This document shows, piece by piece, positions 22,259 to 34,607 of a stretch of 64,000 bases of DNA. The translations under genes and the position numbers were made by a program. Every line of letters begins with the position of its first letter. Within the stretch, counting starts at the first letter, position 1. A model generated the notes under the pieces. The model saw only the letters and a program-made list of their open reading frames with translations. It was not told the DNA's origin and did no database searches. Source of the DNA: Sphaerosporella brunnea (lineage: Eukaryota > Ascomycota > Pezizomycetes > Pezizales > Pyronemataceae); the NCBI GenBank assembly GCA_008704415.1, contig VXIS01000043.1, positions 124,001 to 188,000 on the forward strand, read 5' to 3'.

Positions 22259-24108
22259 CTAGATCAACGAGTTGTCCGCGCAGGAGAAAATCAGCCCAGA
22301 GGTGTCCCTTTTGATCGCTTCAATGGAAGAGTATAGCCCGAGTGCCATCTAAAGACGGTTAGCACAGTGTGAAGTGGTGAATTCCAGAGGGATGCTCACG
22401 ATAGAAACGCCCAGGGGAATTACGGCGCCGTTGAGAACGGTGAGGAATGCCTGCTTCTTGGTTGTCCAAAGTTGACCCTTGTTCATAAATATCCAGAGCA
22501 CTCCGCTGGCACCATCTGCAAAACGTCAGTAACACCAATGTAATGCCGAGGTATAAATACTCACAAGTAAACCAAGATAAGAACAAGGCACTCTATAAAG
22601 CCTCGTCAGTAAATCTGCTCTAGAAAATAGAGAAGATAGACCAACAATTAGACCCAAAAGGTTGTTGAAAACAGGAATGGCACTCGCGATGACCCATGCG
22701 ATTACCCAGAGAACCGACAGAATGGCGATCCAAATACCCCAAGACCGCCAAGAGTTGGAAGAGATTGTTTCGCGATTACAGATGCGAAGAAAGATGTATT
22801 TCTGCAAACCATCAGTTCTGCCTCGATCCGTAAGAATGAAATGCAATACGCACCACTGCAACATGTCCATTGATAACTCCCGCAATAACGATGGTTGGAA
22901 GCGCAATTCCATAAGCAATCTTTGCCAGGAGGGGCGATGCGCTTCCCAAAGCTGGAGACCTGACGTTATCTCCTGTATAGACGTAAATGACGACGGCGGT
23001 GACTGTGTAAACAAGGGTATCGGTGATTTGGAGGGTATATAGTGCCTGCGAGATCTCAGCCTTTCCACACAGCAATGGGCTGCTGCAAGGAATTTTACCT
23101 TGTGGAATTCTCTCGGATCCTTCATCTCAGAGAACAGGGTAAAAAACGCCACGTGCCCAGCTACAACAGTCAGTCTCCAATATGCGGCATCCTAGAGAGG
23201 CCGTACACACCATAGGCAAAGATGATGTTCGTCACGGCACCAAACCCTTGATAAAGGGCGATCCCAGAGTTCACCATGCGCAGATGGACATCGGCATCAG
23301 CAATTCCAACGCCGATCATGCAAATGAAAACTGCAGCCAACACCGACACAGTCGAGAGGTAGGAGAGGTAGGTCATGGCCTTCACAGTTCTCGGAATAGT
23401 ACAGATCAAGGAGATCCCGAAGCCTAGAACGGTGAACCAGATTGTACACGTCGCGTGTTCGGTAAGGACATTCATCATGATCGAGAAGCTAAGAATATGG
23501 GCGCCCATAATGAACACTGTAAAAAAAGTGAGTTTTTGTAGTTCAATAACTGAGCTGTACTCACCGAGGAAGAGCAACTGTCCCGTCGCAAACAGTTCGT
23601 GGCCCCATCTTCCAGCGATGACACCGCCCGCTTCGGCAAAGGTATGGACCTGGGGATACCGCAGCTTGAACTGGCCGATGACATAACCAGTGTAGGTGGC
23701 CAGGATTCCCAGGCCTACCAGTAGCAGAACGCCTCTAAATAGTGTTAGATGGTGCTTTCCTGTGGTGAGAGATATATACTGACGGTACTAAGCCCACTGC
23801 TTTGAGTGTACTGGGCAGACTCAGGATTCCCAAAGAGACCGTTTCCGCGACCATGACAAAGGCCGTCTCACTAAACTGTCATCAAAGATCCTTTATGGAT
23901 AGGAGAAAATCGAGACCCACAGCCAACTGTTTGTCTTGTACTTTATCCCAGCATCTTTCTCGTCTCCGAACACATCTTCACCCGCATCCTTCTGGTTGAT
24001 GACCTGGCCTTCTTCTGGGGAAGACCCGGTCATCATGCTATCCAGGGACTTGGATTCCTTCTCATCTTCAGCATGTTTTGGGTTGCCCGCAAGGACGGGG
24101 TCTGCCAT
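22259..24108 (-). CDS. Neutral amino acid permease, AAAP family (Mtr/Avt type)
   Basis: Proton-coupled amino acid transporter with about 11 membrane helices. Ten exons (minus): 24108-23921, 23870-23784, 23734-23565, 23516-23211, 23160-23099, 23045-22854, 22801-22646, 22592-22565, 22515-22400, 22348-22259; 464 residues. The family blocks are all intact: WLETAFVMVAETVSLGILSL, GLGILATYTGYVIGQFKL, IMGAHILSFSIMMNVL, GFGAVTNIIFAYAGHVAFF, YGIALPTIVIAGVINGHVAV and AIPVFNNLLGLI. The nine introns (48-53 nt) are far more than usual for this family in later-branching moulds. The start at 24108 was chosen because the in-frame extension to 24321 looks like translated leader; that would add 71 residues. The closest described relatives are Neurospora MTR-like neutral amino acid permeases, but the substrate is not certain. 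Confidence 0.88.
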
Positions 24109-25475
24109 CGCAGTAGGGACAGAGAGGTTGGAGACTTGGGAGTGGATGTTGTCGGCTTCGATTGAACGATGGTCCGTTATTTGGCGTTGAAGACTCGCCT
24201 CAAAAGTATAACCTAGAGGAAGTGGTGGACGAAGGAACGGGGGAAAGGGTGCGAAGATATGCTGAGAATGGGGGATTCCGGTTGAATGTCCATATGACTT
24301 TCTGTCTAACTCAATCTCCACTGTCGAAACCTAAAGTCTTGAGCACGGTTTGGTGTTTTCTATCCAAATTTCCAATTATAGGTTGCTTAGCCATCGCGTA
24401 TCTCTGTTTTCGTCCATGCAGCGTTCTGGACTGCTTGAAAGTTGCTGAGATGAGGTGTCAGACCCAATAAGATCCGGGTGCACCGTAAACTTTCGCGCTG
24501 AGCGGGGAAGTTGTCAATGCAGAAGGACGCTCCTGATCTCTAGCACGGAGACTGGGTTAATTCTGACGCCCATAGACGGTGTGAAAGACCGGGCCCGAGC
24601 TTGTTTGTTATCCTATGCTGTAGGACTGCGTAACGACACTGTAGATGCTATGGTTTTTGGACATGTAAACAGTCAGGGCAACGCAGAAAATATGCCCGTC
24701 AAGTTCGGAACAGGACCGATAGGAGAGCTTAAAGCAGGGTCTCAGGAACGATGTCCACCAATGCTGCGGTACTGCACACAACACATGAACGTCGAACGGG
24801 TGTCAATACAAGAGTCCACAAAATTCCGAGGTCCTACCAATAATATTCTCAATTACCATTGATCTACATCTACAAGGATGTATTTAACAGGCAGATTTTT
24901 CAGAACAAGAGCTACAGGTGGGGCCTTCTCCTTCAAGATCTCAACAAGATCGATCGTTAGGGCCGAGGCGCCAGAAATGACACAAGGACTGGATTTCTGC
25001 AACCTTTTAGGGACTTAAGGTCATGGGACAGCCGATGGGTGGTAGTAGCATGATTGTGTGAATGTGTGATTGTTTGATTGTTCGCAGCAAGAGGTGAGGA
25101 CTGACGCCTCTCTCAGAAGTATAAATCCATGACATCGGGACCACTGGCTCGAGCTCCAACCAGGATACTTGTACCTATCCAAGGGAAATCGAAATGAGCC
25201 TAAACTTCCGAAAGCAAAAACATTCCGTGCATCTTGCGGGGAAGTGATACTTTTCCCATGGCGGCTACTGAATTGATTAGTAGATGAAGAGGTAACCCTC
25301 ACATGCAGAGCAGCCAATGCTACATACGGCAGAGCTGAATATCAATGGTGATTCATCGGTTGTCATTCTGAATCTTCCTTAGTAAGCCTCACGTGACTTG
25401 AAGTTTGACGTCAAAGTCGTCTCGCCTCTATTCCCCGCCGTCACACGACAACCACACAGACCCTATCCCGACATA
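24109..25475. other. Divergent intergenic region
   Basis: Holds the promoters of the transporter gene (leftward) and RQC1 (rightward). A 135-residue frame at 24455-24862 has no recognisable motif and no splice partners, and was not accepted. Around 25040-25075 there is a TTGTGTGAATGTGTGATTG simple repeat. Confidence 0.5.
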
Positions 25476-27510
25476 ATGTCCGGCCGCGCCGTACGCAAAG
25501 CCCTTCGTCAGCGAGAAGCTGAGCTTCTTCGAGCTCAAGCCTCCGATGAAGCGTCAGAGGAAAGCGATGAGCCAGCACCTCCGAAACCGAGCTTATTCGC
25601 GCTCTTGAACATTGCGGATGAACGTGACGAGCAGGATGATGACGGAGAAGACGAAGAAGAACTGGAACCTGCGCGGGAGCCCCCGAAGCCGATAGCAAGC
25701 GCAAAGAAGTCAAAGAAGAAAAAGAAGGCGAAGGGGAAGGGAAAGGCCAAGAAAGAAGAGGATGGCGAGGATGACATTGACCGTGCACTGCGGCAGCTGA
25801 ATATAGCATCACCGGGCACATCCACACCGGCGTCCGGAACTTCCACCCGGGGTCAATTGGAGGCGCCACTGTCGGCCGTGCTGAAGGTTGATTCGAGAAA
25901 TCTCGATGCAAGCAACGAGATGATGAAGCTGTTCGGACGCCATGCGCTACGGTCAACTGAAGAGATACAAGGAACAGCAGCAGCTGGGGCCCGCAGGGGT
26001 GGTGGGATGCGGATGATGCCCGCCATTGCTGGAGGAAGGGCGCTTGCAAAGGGACGAAAAAACACTTTTGTCCAGCCAAAGGAAGAGTGGCCCAACGCTG
26101 GCAGCGGGGGATTGGGCATGGAGATAGATGATTCGGACATGTCCATGGGTGTGACCACATACAAGTTCGTACATAGCCGGCAATATCAAGGAGTGCAGCG
26201 ACAGTTCGCGATCTGTGTCGCATCAATGGGTGGGATCTTTGCTGATTATATCCCTCCATGTGCAGTTGCTAACCTACACAGATCCGCAACGGCTCCTTCA
26301 ACTTCTCCACTACAATCCGTACCATATCACGACGCTCTTACAATGTTCCGAGATCTTCCACCATCAGCGCGACTTTACCATTGCAGGTGATCTTCTCGAG
26401 CGCGCTCTCTTCTCCCTCGGCCGATCCCTACACTCTTCCTTTCAGCAAAAACTTGCAGAAGGCACTGCTCGACTTTCCTTCCGCCGCCCAGAAAACCGTG
26501 AGCTCTTCCTGTGCTGCTGGCGCTACATCAAGAACCTGTCGCTGCGCGGTACCTGGCGAACGGCAGAGGAATTTGCGCGGTTGCTGTTTGCCATGGACCC
26601 GGAGGGCGACTCTTATGAGATGTGTCTTCTTATCGATTTTCTGGCTCTCAAAGCCCGACAGCCGGAACGTTTCCTTGAGCTGGCAGAGCATCCCGCCCTG
26701 CGGAAAAAGTTCTCCGATCTCCCCAACATGGCATTCTCATCCGCACTTGCGCAGCTCCAGCTCGGCAACGAGAGCCTTGCCTCGGAGTATCTCTCCAAAG
26801 CGATCACCAAATTTCCCTGGCTCCCAACCATGATGTACCAAGAATTCAACCTCGGTGCACAGCTGCCACCGACTCTCTGGGGAATTCCGCCCCCCGAAGA
26901 CAACCCACGGCAGGAGATCCTAGCCAGGTTGTACGTGGAGCGCACTAAAGAAATCTGGACGCAACCAGCATTCAAAACTTTCCTGGTGGACATTTGCTCA
27001 TCAATCTACAACCTCCCACCGAAGCCGCTACTAGCCAACGCATCACCAGAAGTCAGTCTCTCGCTAGCCCGCCACGTGATCCTCACCGAAATCCAACCGC
27101 TTATCCAGCTTCTTCCGCGCTCCCTCACCACCCGGCCAACGGCCGCCTACGATCCATTCCCGCCGGATGACGACCTCCGCAGCTACAGTGCCACTTTTGC
27201 AGGGCCCGGAGTGAGCGAGATGATAGTGGATAACCGCTACCACATTGAGGGAGTTTTTACGACGTTCTTTAGGAGTATACTCCCGTGGTTCCGTGCGGGC
27301 TTGAACGGCCAGAACATCGACGGAGACGCGCTGCCAGAGGCGGAGAGGAACGAGATCGAAGGGTTCAGGACGCAGCTGGAGCTCGCCGGCATTAATGTCC
27401 CCGAGATGTTGCAGGAGTTCGAGAGGGAGGAGAGGGCCGAACGTGATCGTGCTATGGCTACGAGAGATGGAGATCCGCTTGAGCGAGCGCAGCAAGATGG
27501 CCGCGGTTAG
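25476..27510 (+). CDS. RQC1: Ribosome quality control complex subunit Rqc1 / TCF25 homologue
   Basis: Works with the E3 ligase Ltn1, Rqc2 and Cdc48 on stalled 60S subunits, promoting K48-linked ubiquitination and extraction of the nascent chain. Exons 25476-26229 and 26282-27510 give 660 residues. An acidic, then strongly Lys-rich N-terminus (KKSKKKKKAKGKGKAKKEE, about residues 88-106) is typical of Rqc1/Nulp1. The TCF25 core starts with TFVQPKEEWP..GGLGME and FVHSRQYQGVQRQF. It continues over the intron as DPQRLLQLLHYNPYHITTLL, then LLERALFSLGRSLHSSF, and FPWLPTMMYQEFNLGAQLPP. The intron (52 nt) has a GCTAAC branch site. The length is close to the family's usual ~650-720. The frame ends with a charged helix (EFEREERAERDRAM). 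Confidence 0.9.
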
Positions 27511-29154
27511 TACCTGCAGGTCATCCATGATCGCACTGGTCGGGTTAGTTGGTTACTGCATGCGGTTGCGGCTTTGATGACCTTGGTAGAAGGCGCATTT
27601 TATACAGCCAATCGCCCGTAGCCACAAATAGCTGGAAGGCGAGATCAGAGATAGGGTGTATTTTTGCTCCTGCGAAATACAATGTCTGCTTATCATTGTC
27701 GACCCTATATTGCCGTGTTGAAGAGGCGAGAATCATGCTCACTAGTCCCGCCCTTACGTAAGATCCGATCCTCTCGTGTGAACAGAAGAACGGAGTTGAA
27801 TTGAATCAAGTAGCCACTGCCTGTAAGACTGTAACGACAGGGCGCGCTTGGATAGCTCCGTATGAGGGCGAAACGGCCGCTTTTCCTGGCTCGGCACTGG
27901 AAATACCGACACCCCGTTTGGTTGACCGCTGTGAAAAACCGAACTGTGCGACTCTAAGGGCAGGACCTCGACTCCAAACCCGGGCGTCTTAACCATCGCC
28001 CGTCCTCAGGCTTCAACCACCTCGCGCAACCAACCACTCGAGCTCTCCTTGCCATGAATCCACACAATGGACCTGCCTGCAGCGGCAGCAACAACATTCT
28101 TACATCCGAAGTTCCATGCAAAGTTGGCCTCGCTGTATATTAGCTTGAAACCGATCACAATGGTAATAATAACAATAAAAAAAACCCCCTCTATCCTCAG
28201 TCGCGGGGGAGATGAGTCGTCGGGGGACTTGGGAGAGGGTCAGGTCGGAAAGTATCATAGTGTGTCGCCAAACACTGCCTCTGTAAATGCTTCGGCTCCG
28301 GTATGATATTTCAAGTTGGAAATACGGCGTCGGTGTGTTGAAAATGGGGAACCGATGCCGACACTAGAACCGCTACCGAAACGGGGGGGGGATTTGAGAA
28401 ACGATTGGGCAGTCATTGCCGGATGGTTGGAATTGTCGTAAACATTTCGTAACTCGAACTGTATTGATACCGTTTTGATTACGCAAGCGTCGATGCTCAC
28501 AAAATGTGTTGAACCTTGTGAACGTCGGTGACCCCAAGGCGTTATCGGGCAAAAAAACGTTCCCAAGGCCTCAGACGTTTTACAAACGTTTGTTCAGACG
28601 TTTTACAAACGTTTGTTCAAACGTTTTTGCTGCATTTTTGTTCCACTGCACTATGCCATATATGTGCGAGGACAGCGGGCTAACTAGTTGTCACGATACC
28701 TGTAGATAGCGAACAGCAAGCTCCCCACTGGCAGCCGTTGGGCTTCATCAGCTCCAGCTATGATTCAGAGTGCAAGGCTCGAGGGCTGAAAACTAGGTTT
28801 GGGGGACCTGACAATGCCAATGTTAAACCCCTGGGACCGTTAACTTCATCTGACCGTTTAGTGACCGCTTTGAAGGACATAATAATCAGCGGGTTGTTTT
28901 CTCTGGCGGAGCGTTTTGTGTTTGAAAAACGCTTTGCTTCACACGATATATGCCTGGTGCCAGCCACCGCGAGACGTACTGCAAGCGGTAGCATGTCGCG
29001 ACCCAGCAGCATTTCCGCTGTCAAAAACGTTTACAGGGCATTTGCAACGCAAAGAAAACGTTGCACGGACGTTTGAACTGCGCAAACCATCTGAAAACCA
29101 TTGGAAAATGCATAAAAACGTTTTTGAACCCCCCCCTTTTTTACCACAATCACA
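27511..29154. other. Repeat-derived intergenic region rich in ACGTTT words
   Basis: No gene is supported. From about 28370 to 29125 the sequence contains many copies of AAACGTTT and AAAACG/CGTTTT. It starts near a 9-nt G run (28383-28391, followed by ATTTGAGAAACG) and ends near an 8-nt C run at about 29130, in opposite orientation. This could be the remains of a transposable element with degenerate inverted ends. A hairpin GGGCG..CGCCC sits near 27974-28004. Confidence 0.4.
28571..28616 (+). repeat. Two-copy 23-bp tandem repeat with ACGTTT palindromes
   Basis: The unit TCAGACGTTTTACAAACGTT plus TGT is present twice without change, followed by a partial third copy (TCAAACGTTT). Each unit contains the palindromic core AAACGTTT. 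Confidence 0.85.
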
Positions 29155-29237
29155 GGCCTAAGGGGTAGCATAGTCTCTTCTCTCTATATATGTCATGGCC
29201 GCATGCGGCCGAATACAATATGATTAAACAAAAAATG
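29155..29237 (+). mobile_element. LINE 3'-end remnant (tail only)
   Basis: The sequence CCTAAGGGGTAGCATAG, then ATGGCCGCATGCGGCC, then AATACAATATGATTAAACAA closely matches the 3' UTR and tail of the LINE at 11943-13112 (CCTAGGGGTGGCGATGA, ATGGCCGCAAGCGGCC, AATGCAATATGATTAAAACA). Only about 80 bp remains, a very short 5'-truncated copy. A target duplication was not found. Confidence 0.75.
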
Positions 29238-29869
29238 ACCGTTGCCTCCCCTTAGGTAGAGGGAGCGGCTGCTTTCTTTCTTCGCCATACAATCTCTGCC
29301 TCTACCTACCCGTTGTTCTCATTCTCTACCTCCCCATCTGGCTGCGGCTGTTCCCCGTCAACTTGCACTGACCCGGTGGCGTGGGTCTGGGTCGCTTTCG
29401 TTCTACTTCGGCAGGCAAACTCATACTGACAGTACAAAGTCGTGGATTTAGCGTCCCCAATTGGTACTGTCGGTTTCTAGGAACTATCGATTTTTCGTGC
29501 TAGAAGCGTTCGGTAGCCCCTCAGAGCAAAAGCTCGTCTTCGCCACGTTCTGAACATGAGTAAGCCCTTCCAGCCACAAGTTGTCTCCCCGCCAGTGTTG
29601 TCCCAGGGCGAACACTACCCGCACCTGCCGCTTCAACACCGTAGCCGCGACTCAGTTGACGCTAACTAATGAAAGTAGCCAACTACCATAGCCGCTAAAT
29701 AAGTCGTACTTTCCGATTTCGGCTTCCTCAGAAAAACAATCACGTGATTCTATCTTTTTTCGAAAACGCGAGTATCAGCCCTATGACAGTTGCGCTTGCA
29801 ATCATCATGTGACGTCTCGCTGAGCTAACATGACGCGTTCTGCCTGACAACCTCGCAACCAACCATGCC
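29238..29869. other. Promoter region of MLH3
   Basis: 632 bp between the LINE remnant and the MLH3 start. Nothing distinctive was seen apart from a CACGTGA word near 29740. No supported gene. Confidence 0.45.
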
Positions 29870-32526
29870 ATGTCCAGCACTCGCGTCGAAGTGCCACCCA
29901 TTCTCCCCCTCCCATCGACTGTTATCTTACGGCTCCGAAGCACCGTAACACTGCCCACGCTCTCAGTCGCAATATCAGAACTTGTCCAAAACGCCCTTGA
30001 CGCTGCCGCAACACAGCTTTCCCTATCACTGAACCCCTCGAAGCCCTCCTTCACGCTCACCGACAACGGCCACGGAATCCACCCAGACCATATCGCTTCG
30101 ATCGGGACCCTCTACACCACTTCCAAGTATCCACCAGATGATCGTCATTTTGGCTCGCGAGGCGAGGCTCTGGCAGCCCTGGCCCAGCATTCGATTTTGA
30201 CGATCACGTCTCGTGCGCGCGGATGGCGATGGAGCCGGCAGGTACGCTGGAGCTATGGAAAGAAGGTCTTCTGTGGCGATGCCCCCGAATATGCTGCTCT
30301 AGAGGAACCCGGAACCACCGTCAGGGTTGAGGGGCTATGGGGTGACATGCCCGTACGTTTGAAGGCCAGGGAGAGAACGGACATAGATCGCGAGTGGGCA
30401 GAAGTTCTAAAGACGGTCTCCGCATTGCTTATGAGTGGGCGAGGGAAAGGTGTAGGTGTGGTTGTTCGGGATGAGCTCGGTACTCGTCGCATGATAGTCA
30501 ATAGGGAGACAGGGCCGTGCAGAGAACCGTGGGATCATGTGGTGCTACGGCAAGCATTCGGAAACGATGTGATCGGCGATATCGGCACCTGGGAGACCGT
30601 CAAAGCACGGCAAAATGGTGTTCGAATCGAGGGATGGATTTCATCCAAAGGAAACGGATCGAAAGTTGTGCAGTTTATTTCTGTGAATGGATTCCCACTG
30701 GCATCAGGCGACACAGAGTTGCACAGAGAGGTCAATCGTATTTTCGCAAGCTCTGGTTTTGGCGTCGTGGAAGATTTAGATGGGAAAGGCATGCCGAAGA
30801 GAGGTGGCACCAGAAAGGGAGTTGATCGCTATGGGATGTATGTTCTTCGAATAGAATGCCACGAAGGGCGTACAATACTGGGCGGGGAGGGTGGAACTGA
30901 CGGCAAGGCTGGCGTCGAGGGCCAGGTACTTTCTCTTCCACCAGCTTCCATGGCCAAGACTGATGGAAGCAGAACCTCAAATCTGTGATACAACTGCTAC
31001 AACGGTTAGTCTACGAGTTTTTGAAAGCGCATCACTGCAAGCCTTCTCACGCCGAAAATACGTCTGGAAAAGTGGGAACAAATGCCTCGGACTCTGGCCG
31101 AACTATTCCGGAGTTGTTTTTGAAACAGTGCACAGAGAAAGGATCGCGATCAGGCACGCCAAGTTCAACAAGAGGCGAAAGCGCATTTTCCAAACCTCGG
31201 GCCCGTTTGATGGATATCGAAACTTGGAGCCGCGTGAAAGCAGCCAAAGCTGATCCGAAGGAAATTGATGGCAGGTGCACTATATCTGGGCCGACGAAGC
31301 TTTCTGCTGCCCCACCATCTTCAGTCTCAAGCAGTGAAGATTTATTCGGCTCGCCCAGTGAAAGAGCGAATGAAGTTGTCAACTGGACCAATCCTTCCTC
31401 CGGAAGATCATACCAAGTCGATACCCGAACCGGGAATACCACTTTACGCATTGCTCCTTCCCTGACAGGTACCAAACGCACATCATCCGCGACGCTCACC
31501 GACAGGCGAATTTCCATCCCTCAAAAACGATCGAGGTCCACCACATCTTCCTCATCAACCGCATCCCAAGAGCCAGGTGAATTTGTCCAGAACCTCCTAG
31601 CCAAATGGAAAAACCCCGTTTTCCCCCCTACCGAAGCCGAGATCCCATCGATGCCCCTGGAGCCATCCCCCACTCCCCACGACTGCCACCGCATCCAAGA
31701 GCCCTTCACAACCGCTACCTCCCAACGCCTTGGCAAACTCACCAAAGCGGGTCTTCAAAACGCCGAAGTAATCGCGCAGGTGTATAATAAATACATCCTT
31801 CTCAAGATGCGGGGTGCCTCTTCTTGCCCGGATTCTCAAGGCCCGGAAATGTTAGTGATTGTGGATCAGCATGCCGCCGATGAGCGCATCCGCGTGGAAC
31901 GCCTCTTCCGCGAACTCTGCCAGGGACTGCCAGATGAAGGCCCGCCAGATCCAACACAGAGCGTCAAAAAGGCTCTCACATTCTCCATCAACTCTCGTGA
32001 TTCGCAGCTTCTCCGGCGGTTCCGGAGTGAATTCCTAAGATGGGGTATTGGGTATGAAGTCACCGGAGCCACGGTGGAGGTCCACTCGCTCCCTCGCGTA
32101 GCCCGAGATAGATGCGATAACGAGCCTGTACTCGCCGTCGAGTTGTTACGGAAACACGCGTATGCGCTTGAAGAACGGGGTATACGTCCCCCAGCTCTAA
32201 TCGAGGAGGATGGGGAAGAAACCAGCGGCGATGATTGGGTACGCCAGTTGTCGCACCTCCCTGAGCCGCTCAAGGAAATGGTCAACTCTAGGGCGTGCAG
32301 AGGAGCGATCATGTTTAATGACCCCCTGACGCTCGAGGAATGTAGAGTGCTGATTCAGCGCTTGGCGACATGCAGGTGGCCGTTCATGTGTGCCCACGGC
32401 CGCGTCAGTATGAGGCCGCTTGTAGAGCTTGGAAGCGTGGCTGCGGATGCGGGTGTTAGAGCTAGGGAGAGAAGGGGTGGTTTTAAAGATGCGTTTGTGA
32501 GGTGGAAGAAGGCGGGCGATGGTTGA
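29870..32526 (+). CDS. MLH3: DNA mismatch repair protein Mlh3 (MutL homologue with endonuclease domain)
   Basis: Forms MutL-gamma with Mlh1, acting in mismatch repair and meiotic crossover resolution. Exons 29870-30925 and 30973-32526 give 869 residues. The GHKL ATPase is complete: motif I ELVQNALDA (catalytic E37), motif II DNGHGI and motif III FGSRGEALAALA. A variable Ser/Thr-rich linker covers about residues 370-550. The C-terminal domain holds the metal-binding endonuclease motif DQHAADERIRVE (D650). Two more conserved pieces follow, SRACRGAIMFND and CRWPFMCAHGRVSM, that complete the active site. The 47-nt intron (GTACTT..CTGAT..CAG) joins two phase-0 frames. All motifs are intact, so the protein should be active. 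Confidence 0.92.
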
Positions 32527-33068
32527 TTTTTGCTATGTACTATTCTGCAATTGCAAGCGGCGTCAACAAACGCAACATCTACGAAGAAAACTGTAGGATC
32601 TGACTTAACGATGTCATAGGGAGAAATCTGAAATCTCCAGCGTGATCTTTTCTCTATCACCCGGCACCTTCTTCGCATATCGAAGAATCTGGACCATTGA
32701 CTGCTCGTGGGTCCCCGGAGTTCATGAAGAGGTCGGACTTTCCTTGGCGAGCTCGGAGTTTGCTTTGCTTTTTTGACCCCTGAAGATCGCCTTTCTATCC
32801 GCGAGTGACTGCATCCTCTATCCGTATGAGAAGGAGCATTAATTTACCCCGCCCCCAGCCTCCAATGAAACAGTAAGGCATCGATAAAAACCCTTCTCTT
32901 CGCCTTTAGTCAACGCCGAACTTTTCCATTCCCCGCCCATACCCTAAGTGCCGATTAAATACTACTAGGCGATCCCGCGTGTATCGCACACTCCTCCAGT
33001 CAAGCGCGCGCCTATTCCTTATAAACGCCACCACCCCACTCTTGGAACATCGACTACACACACGCATT
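32527..33068. other. Intergenic region
   Basis: 542 bp with the 3' flank of MLH3 and the leader of the BTB gene. The frame upstream of the chosen BTB start opens with GTG and codes for a leader-like peptide, so it is treated as 5' UTR. Confidence 0.5.
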
Positions 33069-34607
33069 ATGGCAGCAAACCATACTCCTGAGACCGAGAA
33101 AGGCGGTGGCGATGGATTTGTCCACGCCGCTGACGAACCAATTGCGGTTGGGAGGTCGGCTGCGGAGGTATCGGCGGAGGAGAAGCCGCACAAAGGAGAA
33201 GGAGAGAAGCAGACTGATACAGATCGCGAGCAGGACGACGAGATCACCGACGAACCTGCGCCGGAGGAAGACTCCGGAACACCTAACATCGATGCGCTAC
33301 TACTGCGGATTGGGGCGAGACTCGAGAATTTGTGTCAGGAAAAAGACCAGTGGGATCTCCATACGCCAGTAGGCACATCGGACGTGCTAAAAGGCGATGA
33401 GTGGTTGGACACTTGGAATCTACAGATATTTCGGTGCACAAACTGCAACAGACCCTTCGGTACCAGCGCACGGCTTCGCCACCACTCTCTAGTTTGGCAT
33501 TCGCCTTGGTCGCCCAAGATCGATAATTACACGATTCCTGACGCCGGAACGGCTCCAGATGATAGTGGAAAGCTGCTGGAACTTATGAAGGATGGAGATT
33601 TGAAGCTCCTGGTCAGGCGGACGCTCCCGAATCGTGGCTTTCTTGTCAGTTCCCAGGTTCTCTGTATGACCAGCAAAGTCTTTCAGAAGATGTGCGGCCG
33701 AAATTCTCCATTCAAAGAAGCAGCTGCTGTTCGACGGTCCAACACCCTAGGAGGTTCTGCGGCTGTGGTCTGGCTTGAGGATGATGTGCACGCACTGGAG
33801 TTTATACTCGCCGTTCTCCATCATCGTCATGATCTGGTACCGGCCATCCTCCCCTTCAGCACCTTGGTTAATGTGGCCGGGGTGTGCGACAAATACGAGT
33901 TCCATTCCGTTTTGAGCCCAATGATGGATAAATACCTCGAGGATCCATACAAAACCTCCCACACTGCATGCGGGGGCCACGAAGACTGGCTCTTTGTTTC
34001 ATATGTCTTCGGAAAGGCGACGGTTTTCACCAGAGTGTCGAAAGAACTCATTCTCTCAGGTTGTTACAATGGGAAGCGTCTAGAGTTTGTTCGTTTCTTT
34101 GGCATCCGGGATGGCCTTTGCAGTTACACACCGCATTCTATCCTTGGTTCGTTCTCCACCAAGCTGAAAGCTTTTGGAATCTAGGCTAACGAATCAGACA
34201 AACTACAAGAGAAGCGGCAAAACGTAGTGGAAAAAATCCGCCATCACGTCGAAAGCCTCCAAGCAGAATGGTGCCACTTTTCGGGCGAGAAACCAAGAAA
34301 GAAGTGCAAGCGCGATACCAATACGGCTGAGTGTGAGGCACTTCTCCTTGGTCACCTGATGTGCACTATCGCAGTGCATCACTTGGATCAGGACGAAACG
34401 TGGAGTCAGAGCCTGCGGACGATTTCGAGCATTATTATGGGGATATCGAACTTTCATTTCCCAGCTGTTACGGTTTCGGGCAAGACTTTGTTACCTCACT
34501 TATCCTGTTCCTGGGTCCCAGAGCTTCAATTTATAACCGATTCTTGCATCAACTCGGTTGAAGGACTGAAACTCAGTGACTTTCCATCAAGTCAGAGAAA
34601 CCTTTAA
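33069..34607 (+). CDS. Fungal BTB/POZ-like protein with a C2H2-type finger
   Basis: Exons 33069-34146 and 34198-34607 give 495 residues. The N-terminal 100 residues are acidic and low-complexity. A C-x2-C-x12-H-x4-H element follows (CTNCNRPFGTSARLRHH..), a likely zinc finger. Next is a fungal BTB-like domain: DGDLKLLVRR, FLVSSQVLCMTSKVFQKMCG, VVWLEDDVHALEFILAVLHH and VAGVCDKYEFHSVL. The second exon encodes an alpha-helical region (EKIRHHVESLQAEW) and ends in LKLSDFPSSQRNL. Such BTB proteins are numerous in fungal genomes and usually of unknown role, perhaps as adaptors. The intron joins ILG to DKLQEK with a GTTCGT donor and CTAAC branch site. A paralogue with the same C-terminal ending lies at 41153-42379. 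Confidence 0.78.

Noticed and set aside
24109..24321. Upstream ATG at 24321 as start of the amino acid transporter
   Set aside because: The 71 extra residues look like translated leader and carry no family feature; the ATG at 24108 opens the usual acidic N-terminus. Not excluded.
24455..24862. 135-residue frame between transporter and RQC1
   Set aside because: No motif, located in a divergent promoter region.
27974..28004. Possible tRNA (GGGCGATGGTTAAGACGCCC on minus strand)
   Set aside because: Only one perfect stem and an A-box-like word; no anticodon arm or B box in register.
28571..28616. CRISPR-like direct repeats
   Set aside because: Two adjacent tandem units without spacers in a eukaryotic genome.
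32979..33068. Longer N-terminus of the BTB gene
   Set aside because: The frame opens with GTG, not ATG; the first ATG is at 33069.
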